Below are positions 8,820-18,289 of a stretch of 64,000 nt of DNA, one piece after another (position 1 is the stretch's first letter; each line of letters opens with the position of its first letter). The stretch is from Fibrobacterota bacterium (GTDB lineage Bacteria > Fibrobacterota > Chitinivibrionia > Chitinivibrionales > FEN-1185), in NCBI GenBank assembly GCA_003165595.1, contig PLWQ01000013.1:164024-228023 (forward strand), given 5' to 3'. Both the position numbers and the translations under genes were made by a program. The notes under the pieces were generated by a model. That model was not told the origin of the DNA. It ran no database searches and saw only the letters and a list, made by a program, of their open reading frames with translations.

Positions 8820-9634
8820 CGGGCTTTGCGCGCGTACACGCGTATTCCTTCCCCAACATTTTTGTTGAACAGCCGGTAGACAATAATTGTCGCACTATCA
8901 ATGAGTTTTTTCCAAATTGAGATCTGGGCGATGTCCGGGCCAATGGACACGATTTCGAATCCCGATTTGTTAAGGATGGCGGAAAGGGTTGACTGGGAGA
9001 AATGGGAGAGGTGCAATTCTTTGTGCGTGGGCGAAAACAAACGGTACGGCCTTCTGCGGACCAACGGATAGAGGATCCGCATGATGGTGTTGTTTACGTT
9101 TGGCACTCCAACCACAAGCAAACCGTCCGGCCGGAGCAATTGGCGCGCCTTTTCCAGACAAGCCAAGGGATTCGGCATGTGCTCCAGCGTGTGCCACAGG
9201 GTGATAACGTCAAATGAATCCAACCCCGATGGAAAATCCTCAAGCGGTCCGTGAAAGATGTTGAGCGACAGCTTCTCCTTTGCAAAATGGCAGATATATT
9301 CGGAAACTTCGGTGCCGTGAACATCGAACCCTGCGCTGCGCGCGAGATCCAAAAACGTGCCGAGCCCGCATCCTACGTCGAGCAGCCGGCCTTGCTTCTT
9401 GTACCGCATCAGGTCTTTGAGTCGCTTTTTCCACATGGACAAACGAGGCCTCTCCTGCGTGTCGCGCCATTCCTTGTAGTAATCTTCGGCGTAATGGTCT
9501 TCGAGGGCTTGAGGTAACGGCGTCACATGAACAAAGCCGCATCGTGAACACCGCACAACCGTGTAGGGCGGCTCGCATCGCTCCACGACCGTTGACTCGT
9601 CGGAACCACATATGATGCAGACAGGATTACTCAT
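8816..9634 (-). CDS. Zinc-ribbon class I SAM-dependent methyltransferase
   Basis: 272 residues. Cysteines C6, C9, C29 and C32 form a small N-terminal zinc ribbon, followed by LLDVGCGLGTF (residues 84-94), the SAM glycine motif, and VITLWHTLEHMPNP. This Cys-ribbon plus Methyltransf_23-like layout is usual in sugar or lipid-glycan methyltransferases of surface-polysaccharide loci, where C-methylation of dideoxysugars or O-methylation occurs. It overlaps by four bases (ATGA) with both the preceding GT4 gene and the following GT9 gene, placing it in one transcription unit with them. Substrate unknown. Confidence 0.82.
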   Translation of the reverse strand: MSNPVCIICGSDESTVVERCEPPYTVVRCSRCGFVHVTPLPQALEDHYAEDYYKEWRDTQERPRLSMWKKRLKDLMRYKKQGRLLDVGCGLGTFLDLARSAGFDVHGTEVSEYICHFAKEKLSLNIFHGPLEDFPSGLDSFDVITLWHTLEHMPNPLACLEKARQLLRPDGLLVVGVPNVNNTIMRILYPLVRRRPYRLFSPTHKELHLSHFSQSTLSAILNKSGFEIVSIGPDIAQISIWKKLIDSATIIVYRLFNKNVGEGIRVYARKAR

Positions 9635-10728
9635 GGGAGCTCTTTGTAGAGGGCTTCAATTGAAGCCACATTGTCCTTGATGTCAAATTTCTCCTGCGCG
9701 AGTCTTCTGCCTTTGCTGCCCAATTGTTTTCTCAGAAGTTCATTTGATGCGAGCGTGCACATTGCATTGGAAAGGGACGTAACGTCGCAAGGGGGAATCA
9801 GTTTCCCGTTCACACCATCGATCACCGCTTCCCGATTGCCGCCGATGTCCGTGGCTATCACCGGTTTGCCGGAAGCCATCGCTTCGATGATAACTCGCGA
9901 CAGCCCTTCGACGTATGAAGTGGCGAGCACGAAAACATCGAAGCTGGCCATAACGCGGGGAATGTCGCTGCGGAACCCGGTAAAGATAGTGCTCGCCTCC
10001 AGCCCGTGATCGGCGGCGAGCTTTTTCAAATACGACGCGTACTGGGACGTGCCGGTTCCGACAATCATGAAGATTAGTCTGTTTTTGAAACGTGCCGCGG
10101 TTTCGGCGGCCGCATGAATAAAGATATCCTGCCCCTTTCTCGGCAGCAATTGTCCCATTGTGCCAAAGATGATTTTGTCAGAGATATTGAATTCGTTTTT
10201 CACAGATTCGCCGGACACTTGCGGCGAAAATACGGTGATGTCCACGGCATTATGGATAATGCGAATCTTGGAATTTGATAAGTACGATTTTCCAAAACGT
10301 GAGGCTGCCGAGTGTGAGACTGCAATAATTCTCGACGACAGCGCATACAGCAGTTCTTCATATAGTCGGTTGCCGCGGTCGCCAACGCGAATATGCCAGA
10401 TGAGCGGGGTGCGGGTGATGCGCGCAGCGATGCCCAAATAGAAAACCTGGCGCGCGCTGTCCGCGTGGACAATGGATATGTGGTATCTTCGAATGATTGA
10501 AACGAGTTTCGCAATGGATGAAAAATTAGACGCGGCGAGTTTGGGCGTGGCGACCACTTCAGTTACTATTCCAAGGGATTTTGCCGCGTCGGCAAAATCG
10601 CCCTTGTCCGGACATACAAGAACGGGATTGAACGTGGCACGGTCAATCTTTGTGAGCAATAACAGGAGACTTTGCTGGCCTCCTCCCACCGAACGGCCGG
10701 AAATTGAACTGTACAAAATGTTAATCAT
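9631..10728 (-). CDS. Glycosyltransferase family 4
   Basis: About 365 residues; GT-B fold. N-terminal half begins INILYSSISGRSVGGGQQSLLLL with the glycine loop. The C-terminal half has GTMGQLLPRKGQDIFIHA, MIVGTGTSQ and the EGLSRVIIEAMASGKPVIATDIGG donor-binding segment with the E-x7-E pair. A GTG at 10743 is the longer start (five residues more). Cytosolic or membrane-associated addition of a sugar to the lipid-linked glycan. It is coupled to the downstream methyltransferase gene by an ATGA overlap and follows a second GT4 gene after a short gap. Confidence 0.88.
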   Translation of the reverse strand: MINILYSSISGRSVGGGQQSLLLLLTKIDRATFNPVLVCPDKGDFADAAKSLGIVTEVVATPKLAASNFSSIAKLVSIIRRYHISIVHADSARQVFYLGIAARITRTPLIWHIRVGDRGNRLYEELLYALSSRIIAVSHSAASRFGKSYLSNSKIRIIHNAVDITVFSPQVSGESVKNEFNISDKIIFGTMGQLLPRKGQDIFIHAAAETAARFKNRLIFMIVGTGTSQYASYLKKLAADHGLEASTIFTGFRSDIPRVMASFDVFVLATSYVEGLSRVIIEAMASGKPVIATDIGGNREAVIDGVNGKLIPPCDVTSLSNAMCTLASNELLRKQLGSKGRRLAQEKFDIKDNVASIEALYKELP

Positions 10729-10749
10729 TGGCTCTTGTGGCACCTCTAC

Positions 10750-11862
10750 TCAACAACGCAAAAAAGAATGATACAATAATTCTATCTTTCGAAGCATTAA
10801 TTTTTCTGTGAACTTTTCTTGATATCGTGTACGGCCATTTTCCCCCAGTTCTGCGCATTTCCGGCGATTTCCTAGAAGCGACAGTATCGCTCCCGCCAGT
10901 GCCTCGTGGTTTGCAGGCGGAACTAGAAGTCCAGTCACATTGTCCTCTATCACTTCCGGGATGCCGCCAAGGATTGTGCCGATCGCAGGTTTGCCCGCAG
11001 CCATGGCCTCAATAATTGAAATGCCGAGGCCTTCACGCCCGCTGGATGGAAGCACAAATATGTCCATTAAGTTCAACATGACGGGGATATCCTGTCTTCT
11101 GCCGGCAAAAATAATGGATGAGGAAATGCGCAGGTTACCAGCCATGGCTTGCAGGGCTGGACGCATGGGACCATCGCCGACCAATAAGAACTTTACGGAA
11201 GGATAATGGTCTAAGACAATGCGGGCGGCCTGTATCAGATAGGCATGCCCCTTGTGTTCGAATAGATTCGCCACACTGCCAACGACAGGTTCCTTGGTCA
11301 GAATATTGAATTGTTGTTTTAGAGTTTCAGCACCGGTCTCAACCGTCCTGATTTCTGGAATGCCGTTGTAAATCACTTCGCATTTCCACGCGGGAATCTT
11401 TTCGCGATCTTGCACGTGATCGGCTACAGCGCGAGAGCAACAAACAACCCGTTTTGTGTATGTTCCAAGCAATCGTTCGACAGCAAAATGTCTCTTGCGA
11501 TACCCATAATAGGTGCTGTGGACATGGTGAATAATGACTTCTGTTTGCGCAAGCAGCCCGGCGATTCTGCCCACAACGCCGGCAAAGTATCCGTGTGTAT
11601 GGATGATGCCGACTTTTTCAATTCTCAGCCTGAGGATAAGCTTGAGAAGTCTGGATAAATCGAAATAGCTCGTGATGCCAAGAATTTCCACACGAACGCC
11701 CTGCCGGACGAGGTAGTCCGCGATGAGGCCTCCTCGCGATACGCAAAAAACAGAAACATCGAAGTGTGTTTTATCAAGGTGAAGAGCAAGAGACGCGATT
11801 ACCTGTTCCATGCCTCCCAATTTCAGATCTTCGACAAGATGAAGAACCATTACTCTTGGCAT
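10750..11862 (-). CDS. Glycosyltransferase family 4
   Basis: About 370 residues starting MPRVMVLHLVEDLKLGGMEQV, with AGGGG about eight bases before this ATG; the frame is open ten codons further to 11892. GT-B fold: glycine loop LGGMEQVIASL, then GSVANLFEHKGH, LLVGDGPMRPAL and EGLGISIIEAMAAGKPAIGT with the E-x7-E donor pair. Distinct in sequence from the neighbouring GT4. Expected to add one sugar from a nucleotide donor to the growing glycan. It lies between the SAM methyltransferase group and the other GT4. Confidence 0.88.
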   Translation of the reverse strand: MPRVMVLHLVEDLKLGGMEQVIASLALHLDKTHFDVSVFCVSRGGLIADYLVRQGVRVEILGITSYFDLSRLLKLILRLRIEKVGIIHTHGYFAGVVGRIAGLLAQTEVIIHHVHSTYYGYRKRHFAVERLLGTYTKRVVCCSRAVADHVQDREKIPAWKCEVIYNGIPEIRTVETGAETLKQQFNILTKEPVVGSVANLFEHKGHAYLIQAARIVLDHYPSVKFLLVGDGPMRPALQAMAGNLRISSSIIFAGRRQDIPVMLNLMDIFVLPSSGREGLGISIIEAMAAGKPAIGTILGGIPEVIEDNVTGLLVPPANHEALAGAILSLLGNRRKCAELGENGRTRYQEKFTEKLMLRKIELLYHSFLRC

Positions 11863-11959
11863 GTCGGAACCCCTGCTATTTCCTATGGCCACGGTTCTTT
11901 ACCCCTGCGAACATCGTGGCCAATGGCTCACAATGGAAAAACTTCCGCAGGCGTCGGCG

Positions 11960-12838
11960 TCAGTTGCCCAAATACCCCAAAAGAGTGATCCCGGAACTCA
12001 AGTAATCCTTGGGAGTCTTTACAATTGTTTTCCGATACGGTAGCGAAGCTTTCGCAAGAACGCCGGAGACAACGCTTTGTGTTGATGGAACAGTGATATC
12101 CTTTTCTTCTTTTTTGTGGACAATTGGCCGGTGCACCCTTTTTCTTATCGCGTTTTGGACCTTTGCAGGGAACACCGCAAGCATCGCAGAACAAAACCCT
12201 AATGCATAATCACCAAAGTCTTTCAAAAGCGGTTGATTGCCGAATATCTCGGAACGGGAAAAACCGGCTTGATACGCACTTTCTCGCAGTTCCAGAAAGC
12301 TGTAGGGTATTTCAATTTCCATATCCCATGTGCCGGTTATTTCCCGAAATCCGGTCACTATCCGATAAAAAGGTCCGAGCGCGTTCGGAACGCTTATGAA
12401 TGCCAACCCTGGAGACTTGAGCAACATTCGATGAAAAAGGATACATTTCTGGCGATCCTTTCCGGAAAAATGTTCGGCAAGTCCGCCGGAAACGACAATA
12501 TCAAATTTCCCTGAAAGATCCTCCGGTACCGAAGACAAAACATCTGCCTTCAGAAATCGCGCACTTCGTCCGTAGAGCGAAAAGGCGGTTCTTGCGGCTT
12601 CCAAAGCGGCTTCGTCTGCATCGATTAGGGTGGTTTGAACACCAAGAAAATTGAACAGGAGAGAAAATGTACCTGTACCGCAGCCTATCTCTGCAATGGA
12701 AAAGTCATCCATCGACTTGCCCAATTGTTGCATATAGCGAACCACCCGACTGAAACCGATAGAGTTGGCAGCGGAAAGTATCCGCGCATCCATCAATTTC
12801 CTATCGATGAGGGTTTCCTTAAAACCGAATTTTTGCAT
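11960..12838 (-). CDS. Class I SAM-dependent methyltransferase
   Basis: 292 residues. Residues ~48-58 carry IAEIGCGTGTF, followed by TTLIDADEAAL and the motif DIVVSGGLAEHF, giving a complete SAM pocket. The end of the protein (KTIVKTPKDYLSSGITLLGYLG) is hydrophobic and may contact the membrane. DNA here is clearly more A+T-rich than the housekeeping genes, as is usual in surface-glycan loci. One of three methyltransferase genes in tandem. The methylated substrate is presumably a sugar of the polymer, but the sequence does not tell which. Confidence 0.78.
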   Translation of the reverse strand: MQKFGFKETLIDRKLMDARILSAANSIGFSRVVRYMQQLGKSMDDFSIAEIGCGTGTFSLLFNFLGVQTTLIDADEAALEAARTAFSLYGRSARFLKADVLSSVPEDLSGKFDIVVSGGLAEHFSGKDRQKCILFHRMLLKSPGLAFISVPNALGPFYRIVTGFREITGTWDMEIEIPYSFLELRESAYQAGFSRSEIFGNQPLLKDFGDYALGFCSAMLAVFPAKVQNAIRKRVHRPIVHKKEEKDITVPSTQSVVSGVLAKASLPYRKTIVKTPKDYLSSGITLLGYLGN

Positions 12839-12912
12839 TATTTAGGATTTCTGAAAGTTTCGTTGTGGATTGCCCCCGGTTTACTTCAAGAGGCAATCAG
12901 GCTCATGTCAAT

Positions 12913-13620
12913 TTACTTCTTGGCTATCCCAACAAGAAGAGGGCTTAGTATTTCCGGCGCATTGTATCCTTGCAATTGAAACAGTTTCTTCATAATAAAG
13001 GTTATGCTATGCACCAAAATTGATTCCGGGAAAGGCCGCTTGCCTGCAAGCCCCGTTACCTCTGCGGAAACAAAGCCTGAAATGCGCATGACCTGCCGAA
13101 AACTTATATCTGTAAAGCCGAATTCATGGGTAAAATCCCGATAGCGTGAATAAATGGAAAACGGATTCCCCATGTTTGGGGTCTTTGACAAGAAACAGCC
13201 TCCTGGTTTGAGGGCATCATAAATAAGTCTGAAAAGCCTCACTATGTGATCTTTTGAAATATGCTCGATCAAGTCGTTGGCAACAATGCAGTCAAAGCTG
13301 TTTTCCTTACCGGTAAGGTAATCAAAGGCGTCGGCCTTTTCGCATCGGGGTGAAACGTGCTTCCGACAGAAGTCTATCTGCTGAGGCGAAAGATCGACGC
13401 CGAAAGAGTTAGTGAATCCTTTTTTTTTGGCATAATACAAGAAGTGACCACTGCCGCATCCGATATCCAATATCGCCGCATCCTTGTTATCCGGCATCAT
13501 GCTGCCGTACAGGGAGTCGTATAATCGACAAATGTTCTCATAATCCGACATGGAAAATTTGCCGGAGGGATTGAAAATGGAATTGCAATAGTCTGAATAG
13601 AAGTCTTGCTGCGATTTCAC
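12913..13620 (-). CDS. Class I SAM-dependent methyltransferase
   Basis: About 235 residues with ILDIGCGSGHFLYYAKKKG as SAM motif I and GVDLSPQQIDFC as motif II, then DCIVANDLIEHI and a PGG loop: a Methyltransf_23/11-type fold. Start is uncertain. The frame is open to 13707, which would overlap the upstream gene by 77 bp; the GTG at 13620 begins just after the upstream stop with AGGAG thirteen bases before it, and an ATG at 13650 is a third option. Middle member of the tandem methyltransferase run. Substrate unknown; probably glycan. Confidence 0.75.
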   Translation of the reverse strand: MKSQQDFYSDYCNSIFNPSGKFSMSDYENICRLYDSLYGSMMPDNKDAAILDIGCGSGHFLYYAKKKGFTNSFGVDLSPQQIDFCRKHVSPRCEKADAFDYLTGKENSFDCIVANDLIEHISKDHIVRLFRLIYDALKPGGCFLSKTPNMGNPFSIYSRYRDFTHEFGFTDISFRQVMRISGFVSAEVTGLAGKRPFPESILVHSITFIMKKLFQLQGYNAPEILSPLLVGIAKK

Positions 13621-13630
13621 AGGGAGGTTT

Positions 13631-14332
13631 CTACTCCTTCTGCATGACATAATAAGGTGATAATTCCAGGAGACTAACGAATGGTTCGGTTTGATATCTC
13701 CTGCCAACCGTTTTGAGCGGCATGAACCCTAAGGACTTCATCAACTTCTTCTCAAAATAGGGCATTCCATAGTAAGTAATGAGCTTACCCGTTATTGATT
13801 TTTCTTCGCGATAATGGCTAAAGAGTCGAAAGGAGAGAAGATTCCGAAGAAAGATACCGAACAATACCCTGGAAGTTGGAATACGTAATGCGTTATGCGA
13901 CGAATATATCAAAACGCCGTCATTTTTCAATACTCGATGTATTTCCAAAAGACAATCGAGCCGTTTCCCTGAGGGTACAATGTAATCGATACCATTAAAG
14001 GAAAAGAGAACATAATCGAAGTGTCCGTCCGGGAAATCAAGATTGCAGGCGTTCATGAGCCGAAAGTCAACGTCCGGGTATTTCGTCTTTGCCATTTCGA
14101 TCATTTTTGGCGAAAGATCTATTCCGATGACCTGGTGGTTTTGGAAGAGTCTTGCGGTGGTTCGACCGGTACCGCATCCGATGTCCAGAACGTATCCTCC
14201 GCTTTCATAATATTCATCAATCAACGTCTGCTCGATTGGTGTAAACCCCTCTTTGTTATAAAGAGACCTCACCGCATAATCGTGAGAGAATGTTTCGAGA
14301 TTTATTTGTTCCTGTTTGGTTAATGTTGACAT
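13631..14332 (-). CDS. Class I SAM-dependent methyltransferase
   Basis: 233 residues. VLDIGCGTGRTTARL is motif I, VIGIDLSPKMIEMAKTKYPD motif II, and FDYVLFSFNGIDYI motif IV; a Methyltransf_25/11-type small enzyme. The start overlaps the end of the CgeB-like glycosyltransferase gene by 13 bp. The last ~60 residues (YYGMPYFEKKLMKSLGF) resemble C-termini of sugar methyltransferases in polysaccharide clusters, but no closer assignment is possible. Confidence 0.8.
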   Translation of the reverse strand: MSTLTKQEQINLETFSHDYAVRSLYNKEGFTPIEQTLIDEYYESGGYVLDIGCGTGRTTARLFQNHQVIGIDLSPKMIEMAKTKYPDVDFRLMNACNLDFPDGHFDYVLFSFNGIDYIVPSGKRLDCLLEIHRVLKNDGVLIYSSHNALRIPTSRVLFGIFLRNLLSFRLFSHYREEKSITGKLITYYGMPYFEKKLMKSLGFMPLKTVGRRYQTEPFVSLLELSPYYVMQKE

Positions 14333-15369
14333 GCGGCAGCTTCGGGTGACAGGGTGAACATAATTTTCTCCACCCGGTGACGATAGGTGTGCTTTTGCAG
14401 AACCTCAGATCGGCCTGCGCTGGCAATTGAAGATCGTTCTTCCGGATGGGCAAGATAATGGGAAATCAAGTCGCGCAATTCATGTATGTTTCGATAGTAG
14501 ACAAGGTGTTTCTTATCTTCAAACAGCGCCAAAGCATCGGCCTTTGCATCGACCATTTGAAAGCCTCCGCAACCAAGGATTTCGAACACCTTGGTATTGG
14601 TCATGCGAAATTCATTTTCCTGGATATACGGTTCCATAACGTCGCAACGATGCCCGATGATGTTGAGCACGATTTTGGACGCGGCAAATATCCTTGTCCA
14701 TACATCCGGAGTGACTGGGCCACCGCAAACCCGGCTGCGCAAGGGGGATTTTCCGGGAAGAGAATCCCATCCGGCACCCCAGACACCCAGGTCAAAATCA
14801 CAGAGTTGCTCCAGCAGTTCCACCCGTTCTGAAACGCGCGAACCAACATAGCAGATGTCGTGGCCATATTTTCTTTTGTCTTCTTCGGTCAATTGAACAG
14901 GCGCGTGCATTACGGGGTCGGCGGCAAATGGCAGCCAAGAACCATTATGCCCGCCGCAGGCTGCATATCGTTTCAGCGCGTCGGTGCCGCTGGCAAAAAA
15001 GTGATGATAGGCAGGCCCGGCCTTTTGGAATTCGGGAAATTTTGCTGGGAAATCCGCTATCCACAAGGCGGTCCGGGAATTTGAACAGCTGCGGATCGTT
15101 CGAATGGTGTCAGGAAGAACGGTCCATGCGCCGTTGGCGAGTATCACGTCGGGCATGGTTTTGTGGACGCGAGCAATAAGGCGGTTGTTTATTCTGAGCG
15201 AGTCCAGTTTGTCTAGGAAAGGAAACCGTTGTCGGATTCTGCCAGGAATGAGCCATTTTCGGTAATCGAATACTTCTAGCTCATACCCGAGACTAGTGAT
15301 GGCATTCTCTATATACTCGGGCAAACTGATGAAATGCGGATTGTGATATCCGAGAAACAGGAATTTCAT
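14320..15369 (-). CDS. CgeB-like glycosyltransferase (Glyco_trans_1_2 / DUF3880 type)
   Basis: About 349 residues from MKFLFLGYHNPHF; an in-frame ATG at 15423 would add 18 residues. The C-terminal part, EILGCGGFQMVDAKADALALFEDKKHLVYYRNIHEL then HTYRHRVEKI, is typical of the Glyco_trans_1_2 tail of CgeB-like enzymes. The N-terminal half has a Rossmann-like FLFLGYH start and IARVHKTMPDVILANGAW. Such enzymes occur in spore-coat, flagellar-glycan and maturation-glycan pathways. It overlaps the following methyltransferase by 13 bp and is the first gene of the minus-strand run 15.4-7.7 kb. Confidence 0.72.
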   Translation of the reverse strand: MKFLFLGYHNPHFISLPEYIENAITSLGYELEVFDYRKWLIPGRIRQRFPFLDKLDSLRINNRLIARVHKTMPDVILANGAWTVLPDTIRTIRSCSNSRTALWIADFPAKFPEFQKAGPAYHHFFASGTDALKRYAACGGHNGSWLPFAADPVMHAPVQLTEEDKRKYGHDICYVGSRVSERVELLEQLCDFDLGVWGAGWDSLPGKSPLRSRVCGGPVTPDVWTRIFAASKIVLNIIGHRCDVMEPYIQENEFRMTNTKVFEILGCGGFQMVDAKADALALFEDKKHLVYYRNIHELRDLISHYLAHPEERSSIASAGRSEVLQKHTYRHRVEKIMFTLSPEAAACQH

Positions 15370-15599
15370 GCAAACGCACAATACGGGTTGATGTTCATTA
15401 ACCTTTATTGGAAAATTATGCAAAGGCTTGAATATATCATAGAACTGTTTTCGGCTTAATTCAAGATAAAACTCCGGTGGGGAACAGCCGCTTCATTTCT
15501 TGACGTTTTGAAGCGCGCGGTGCGACTCCGGAAGCAATGACTGGCGTTGTCGTGGTCGTGGCGAAAGAGATTCGGAAAACAAAGCAAAAGTTGTTCTCT

Positions 15600-17180
15600 A
15601 TGGAAGAAACACGGCTCTCCCAAAAGATCATTCGAAATACCATATCAGGGCAATTTGCCTATGTCTGCAGTATGATTGTCGGCTTGGTGGTAACGCCCTA
15701 TATCGTTCTTAAAATAGGGATTGAACAATATGGACTTTTTGTCCTTGTTGAAGTTGTGGTAAGTTTTCTGAGTTTGTTTGACATATCGGGAATTAATACG
15801 TCGTTTGTAAAGTATATCGCCGAATATAACGCAAAAAGGGACAGCAATCGTCTTAATCAGATCGTGAGCCTTGGTTTTGTCTATTACACGGTCTTCTGGT
15901 TGATAATCTGCATTTTGGCATATTGTCTGAAGGTGCCGATACTCTCATTCTTCAAAATTTCTCCAAACCTAATGCATCAGGCATCGTTTGTCTTTGACGG
16001 TATGCTTATTATCGCTGTTTTGCAGGGCAGTCTTTCTATCTTCCGATCGATTTTAATCGGCTTGCAGAGAATGGATGTAACGAACGGAATTAGTGTAATA
16101 AGTTCCATTCTATACGGGCTTACAACATTTATTGTTCTTGCGCTGAATTACGGGTTGGTTGGAATTGTCATCAATTCCATAGTGCTGGCATTTTTGCGAA
16201 TGGCCGCTCAGACCATTATTGCCTGCAAAACAACGGAGTGGTTGCGGTTCAAGGTGCGGAACCTTAATAGAGAAATGTTTATGATGACATTAGGGTATGG
16301 CGTACGCCTTCAAGTTGCGAATTTTGCCGAACTTGCCACCATGCAGGCAAGCAAGTTCATTCTTGGCCATTTTCTTTCACTAAAATTTGTTGGCTATTAT
16401 GAGCTCGGCTCAAAAATCGCCAGTGTAGCAAGGTCCTTTGCCGTTCAATTGCTGCCGTCGCTGTTCCCGGCCGCATCGGAACTCGATGCATTGCATGACA
16501 AACAGGGAATCAGGATGCTCTATTATCGCGGAGGGAAATACATGGGGTTGGTCGCCTTTCCCGCTTTCCTGTTTGTGTTTTCACAAGCGTATACGATGAT
16601 AAGTCTTTGGATGGGCAACAAGGGTTACGATTATTCGATACTTACGGTGCAGTTCCTTTGTGTTGGCTACCTTGCCAGTGTCATCACCGGTATTGCGTGT
16701 GGCATTGCCCGCGGAATGGGTAAGCCTGAACTCGAAATGCGCTCATCGCTCATCGTCGCGGCATTAACCGTGTCATTGAGCACCCTGCTGGTCATTAAAA
16801 TAGGATTTCTGGGCGCGCTCATCGGGACTTCGGTTTCTATCATTTGCGGATCGATCTATCTGATTGTTGTTTTCCATCGTTTGACAAAATTGCCGTTTTT
16901 CTGTTTTGACATAGTGAAAGCATACGGAATGCCGCTCCTGGCTTCGATTCTCGGAAGTGTAGCCTTGTTTCTTGTCGGTGATATGATGCCTGTGTCGCAA
17001 GGCAATTTGTCGCTCCGATATTGGGCATTCTTTTGTCTCGCCGTTCGGGGCGTGATCTTTCTGACTGTGTACGTGAGCACGCTGCTGGCATTGCGGTGCT
17101 TTGATCAGTACGATCGCACGTTTTTTGGACAAATAGGGCAAGTCTTTCTATCCATGACATTCAAAAGACCCCTAAAATAG
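15600..17180 (+). CDS. wzx: Wzx-type oligosaccharide flippase (MOP/MATE superfamily)
   Basis: About 526 residues from MEETRLSQKIIRN; the reading frame is open upstream to 15537. Around 12-14 hydrophobic segments spread over the whole length, starting with QFAYVCSMIVGLVVTPYIVL, with the short charged loops of polysaccharide-biosynthesis transporters. It should flip undecaprenyl-PP-linked oligosaccharide from the cytosolic to the periplasmic face. No Wzy polymerase or Wzz-type gene is recognisable in the window, so the glycan may be a short or non-polymerised one, or the polymerase lies elsewhere. Divergent from the glycosyltransferase/methyltransferase run. Confidence 0.85.
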   Translation: MEETRLSQKIIRNTISGQFAYVCSMIVGLVVTPYIVLKIGIEQYGLFVLVEVVVSFLSLFDISGINTSFVKYIAEYNAKRDSNRLNQIVSLGFVYYTVFWLIICILAYCLKVPILSFFKISPNLMHQASFVFDGMLIIAVLQGSLSIFRSILIGLQRMDVTNGISVISSILYGLTTFIVLALNYGLVGIVINSIVLAFLRMAAQTIIACKTTEWLRFKVRNLNREMFMMTLGYGVRLQVANFAELATMQASKFILGHFLSLKFVGYYELGSKIASVARSFAVQLLPSLFPAASELDALHDKQGIRMLYYRGGKYMGLVAFPAFLFVFSQAYTMISLWMGNKGYDYSILTVQFLCVGYLASVITGIACGIARGMGKPELEMRSSLIVAALTVSLSTLLVIKIGFLGALIGTSVSIICGSIYLIVVFHRLTKLPFFCFDIVKAYGMPLLASILGSVALFLVGDMMPVSQGNLSLRYWAFFCLAVRGVIFLTVYVSTLLALRCFDQYDRTFFGQIGQVFLSMTFKRPLK

Positions 17181-17192
17181 GGTGTTAAGAAA

Positions 17193-17411
17193 ATGGCGGC
17201 AAAGATGACGTTGATATTCGGAATTGAATCGGGCGTTCAACGAGTGTTGGATCAGGCAATTCATAAGAAGCTTGCATTGCCCGTGGTTGAATCGGCCCTG
17301 GCAAAATCGAGAAAAATAGGGGTTGACAGGCAAGATCAGTTTCGAAAAGATAAGAAAGATCTCAAAACCAACTGTCGCACAATTGGAGATGCGTGTTTTG
17401 TGAGTGGCTAG
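17193..17411 (+). pseudogene. Fragment of a B12-binding-type radical SAM protein
   Basis: The 72-codon frame reads LIFGIESGVQRVLDQAIHKK near residues 7-26 and then SALAKSRKIGVDRQDQF. This matches the conserved middle of cobalamin-binding-type radical SAM enzymes (the GIESGSQRVLD...K...A...GI stretch that binds SAM). The CxxxCxxC cluster that should precede it and the PGE loop that should follow are both absent, and the reading then degenerates. It ends at the tail of the GT2 gene. Most likely a leftover of a larger gene lost by deletion; a chance match is possible. Confidence 0.5.
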
Positions 17412-18262
17412 TCTGTTCCATGGTGCCCGTTTTTCCCCAGTTTTCCCCGCATGCCATCCCGAAGCCCCGCCAGTACCGCGTTGAGCTTTTCAAAACGATC
17501 CTTCTTCCCGAAGAATAGGAGATAAACAAACACTTTGAGAGAATAGGCCAGCAGCCTGCACAGTCGTGAATATGCGTGATACTCCAAATAGATGGAGATC
17601 TCGTTGCGGAAAGCATAATAGAAACGGAAAGCGGATTGATAAACGCCGACATTAACCCCGAGCAGGCTTCCTTTGGTTTTGCCTTGCCTCACTTCGATGC
17701 ATTTGCTGGAAGGAATCCAATAGAACCGATAGCCATGCGACCGAAGCCGAAGCGAGTATTCGAGGTCCTCGCCGTATAGGAAATAATCGGCCCGCGGCAA
17801 TCCCACCTGTTTCATGACATCCGTTCTCCACAGGGTTCCCCGCCAGGGGGCGATTTCAAGTTCGGTGGGTTCGACAAACGGATGCATTCTGCCCACACTC
17901 CGAACAGCGCCCACTTTCTCGGTACGCGCGAGCGTTTGCATGCCCTCAAGGAGCCGCTCAAGCGAATCCGGCGGCATACTCACATCGTCATCAAGCGTCC
18001 AGACAAAATCGTTTTCTTGTAAGGCAGCTTCGATTCCTGCCCGATATCCACCGGCGCTGCCGGAATTTTGTGGCATTCGAATCAGTTGCACAAGTGTAAA
18101 TTCTGTTGAGACCATAGTGATGGTTGCCGTCGTTTCAGAATTGTCGACAACGATCATCTGGTTGAGCCTACAGGTTTGCCCTGCGCAGTCGGAAAGGAGG
18201 TTGCGCAGCATAGACGTGTTGTTGTAGGTGACGATTACTGCAGCAATTCTGTCGTTTGCCAT
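17408..18262 (-). CDS. Glycosyltransferase family 2 (rhamnosyl/galactofuranosyl-like)
   Basis: About 284 residues from MANDRIAAVIVTYNN; an ATG at 18277 would add five residues. GT-A landmarks: VIVTYNN at the start, VVDNSE, NSGSAGGYRAGIEAAL, FVWTLDDDV (DDD metal motif) and ADYFLYGEDLEYSLRLRSHGY with the EDLE catalytic region. NSGxxGGxxxG is usual in GlfT2- and RfbN-like enzymes that add galactofuranose or rhamnose. The hydrophobic C-terminal half may anchor to the membrane. Convergent with the radical-SAM remnant and downstream of the zinc-ribbon methyltransferase gene. Confidence 0.85.
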   Translation of the reverse strand: MANDRIAAVIVTYNNTSMLRNLLSDCAGQTCRLNQMIVVDNSETTATITMVSTEFTLVQLIRMPQNSGSAGGYRAGIEAALQENDFVWTLDDDVSMPPDSLERLLEGMQTLARTEKVGAVRSVGRMHPFVEPTELEIAPWRGTLWRTDVMKQVGLPRADYFLYGEDLEYSLRLRSHGYRFYWIPSSKCIEVRQGKTKGSLLGVNVGVYQSAFRFYYAFRNEISIYLEYHAYSRLCRLLAYSLKVFVYLLFFGKKDRFEKLNAVLAGLRDGMRGKLGKNGHHGTD

Positions 18263-18289
18263 TCTCAAACCGCACATGGGTAATTCTCG

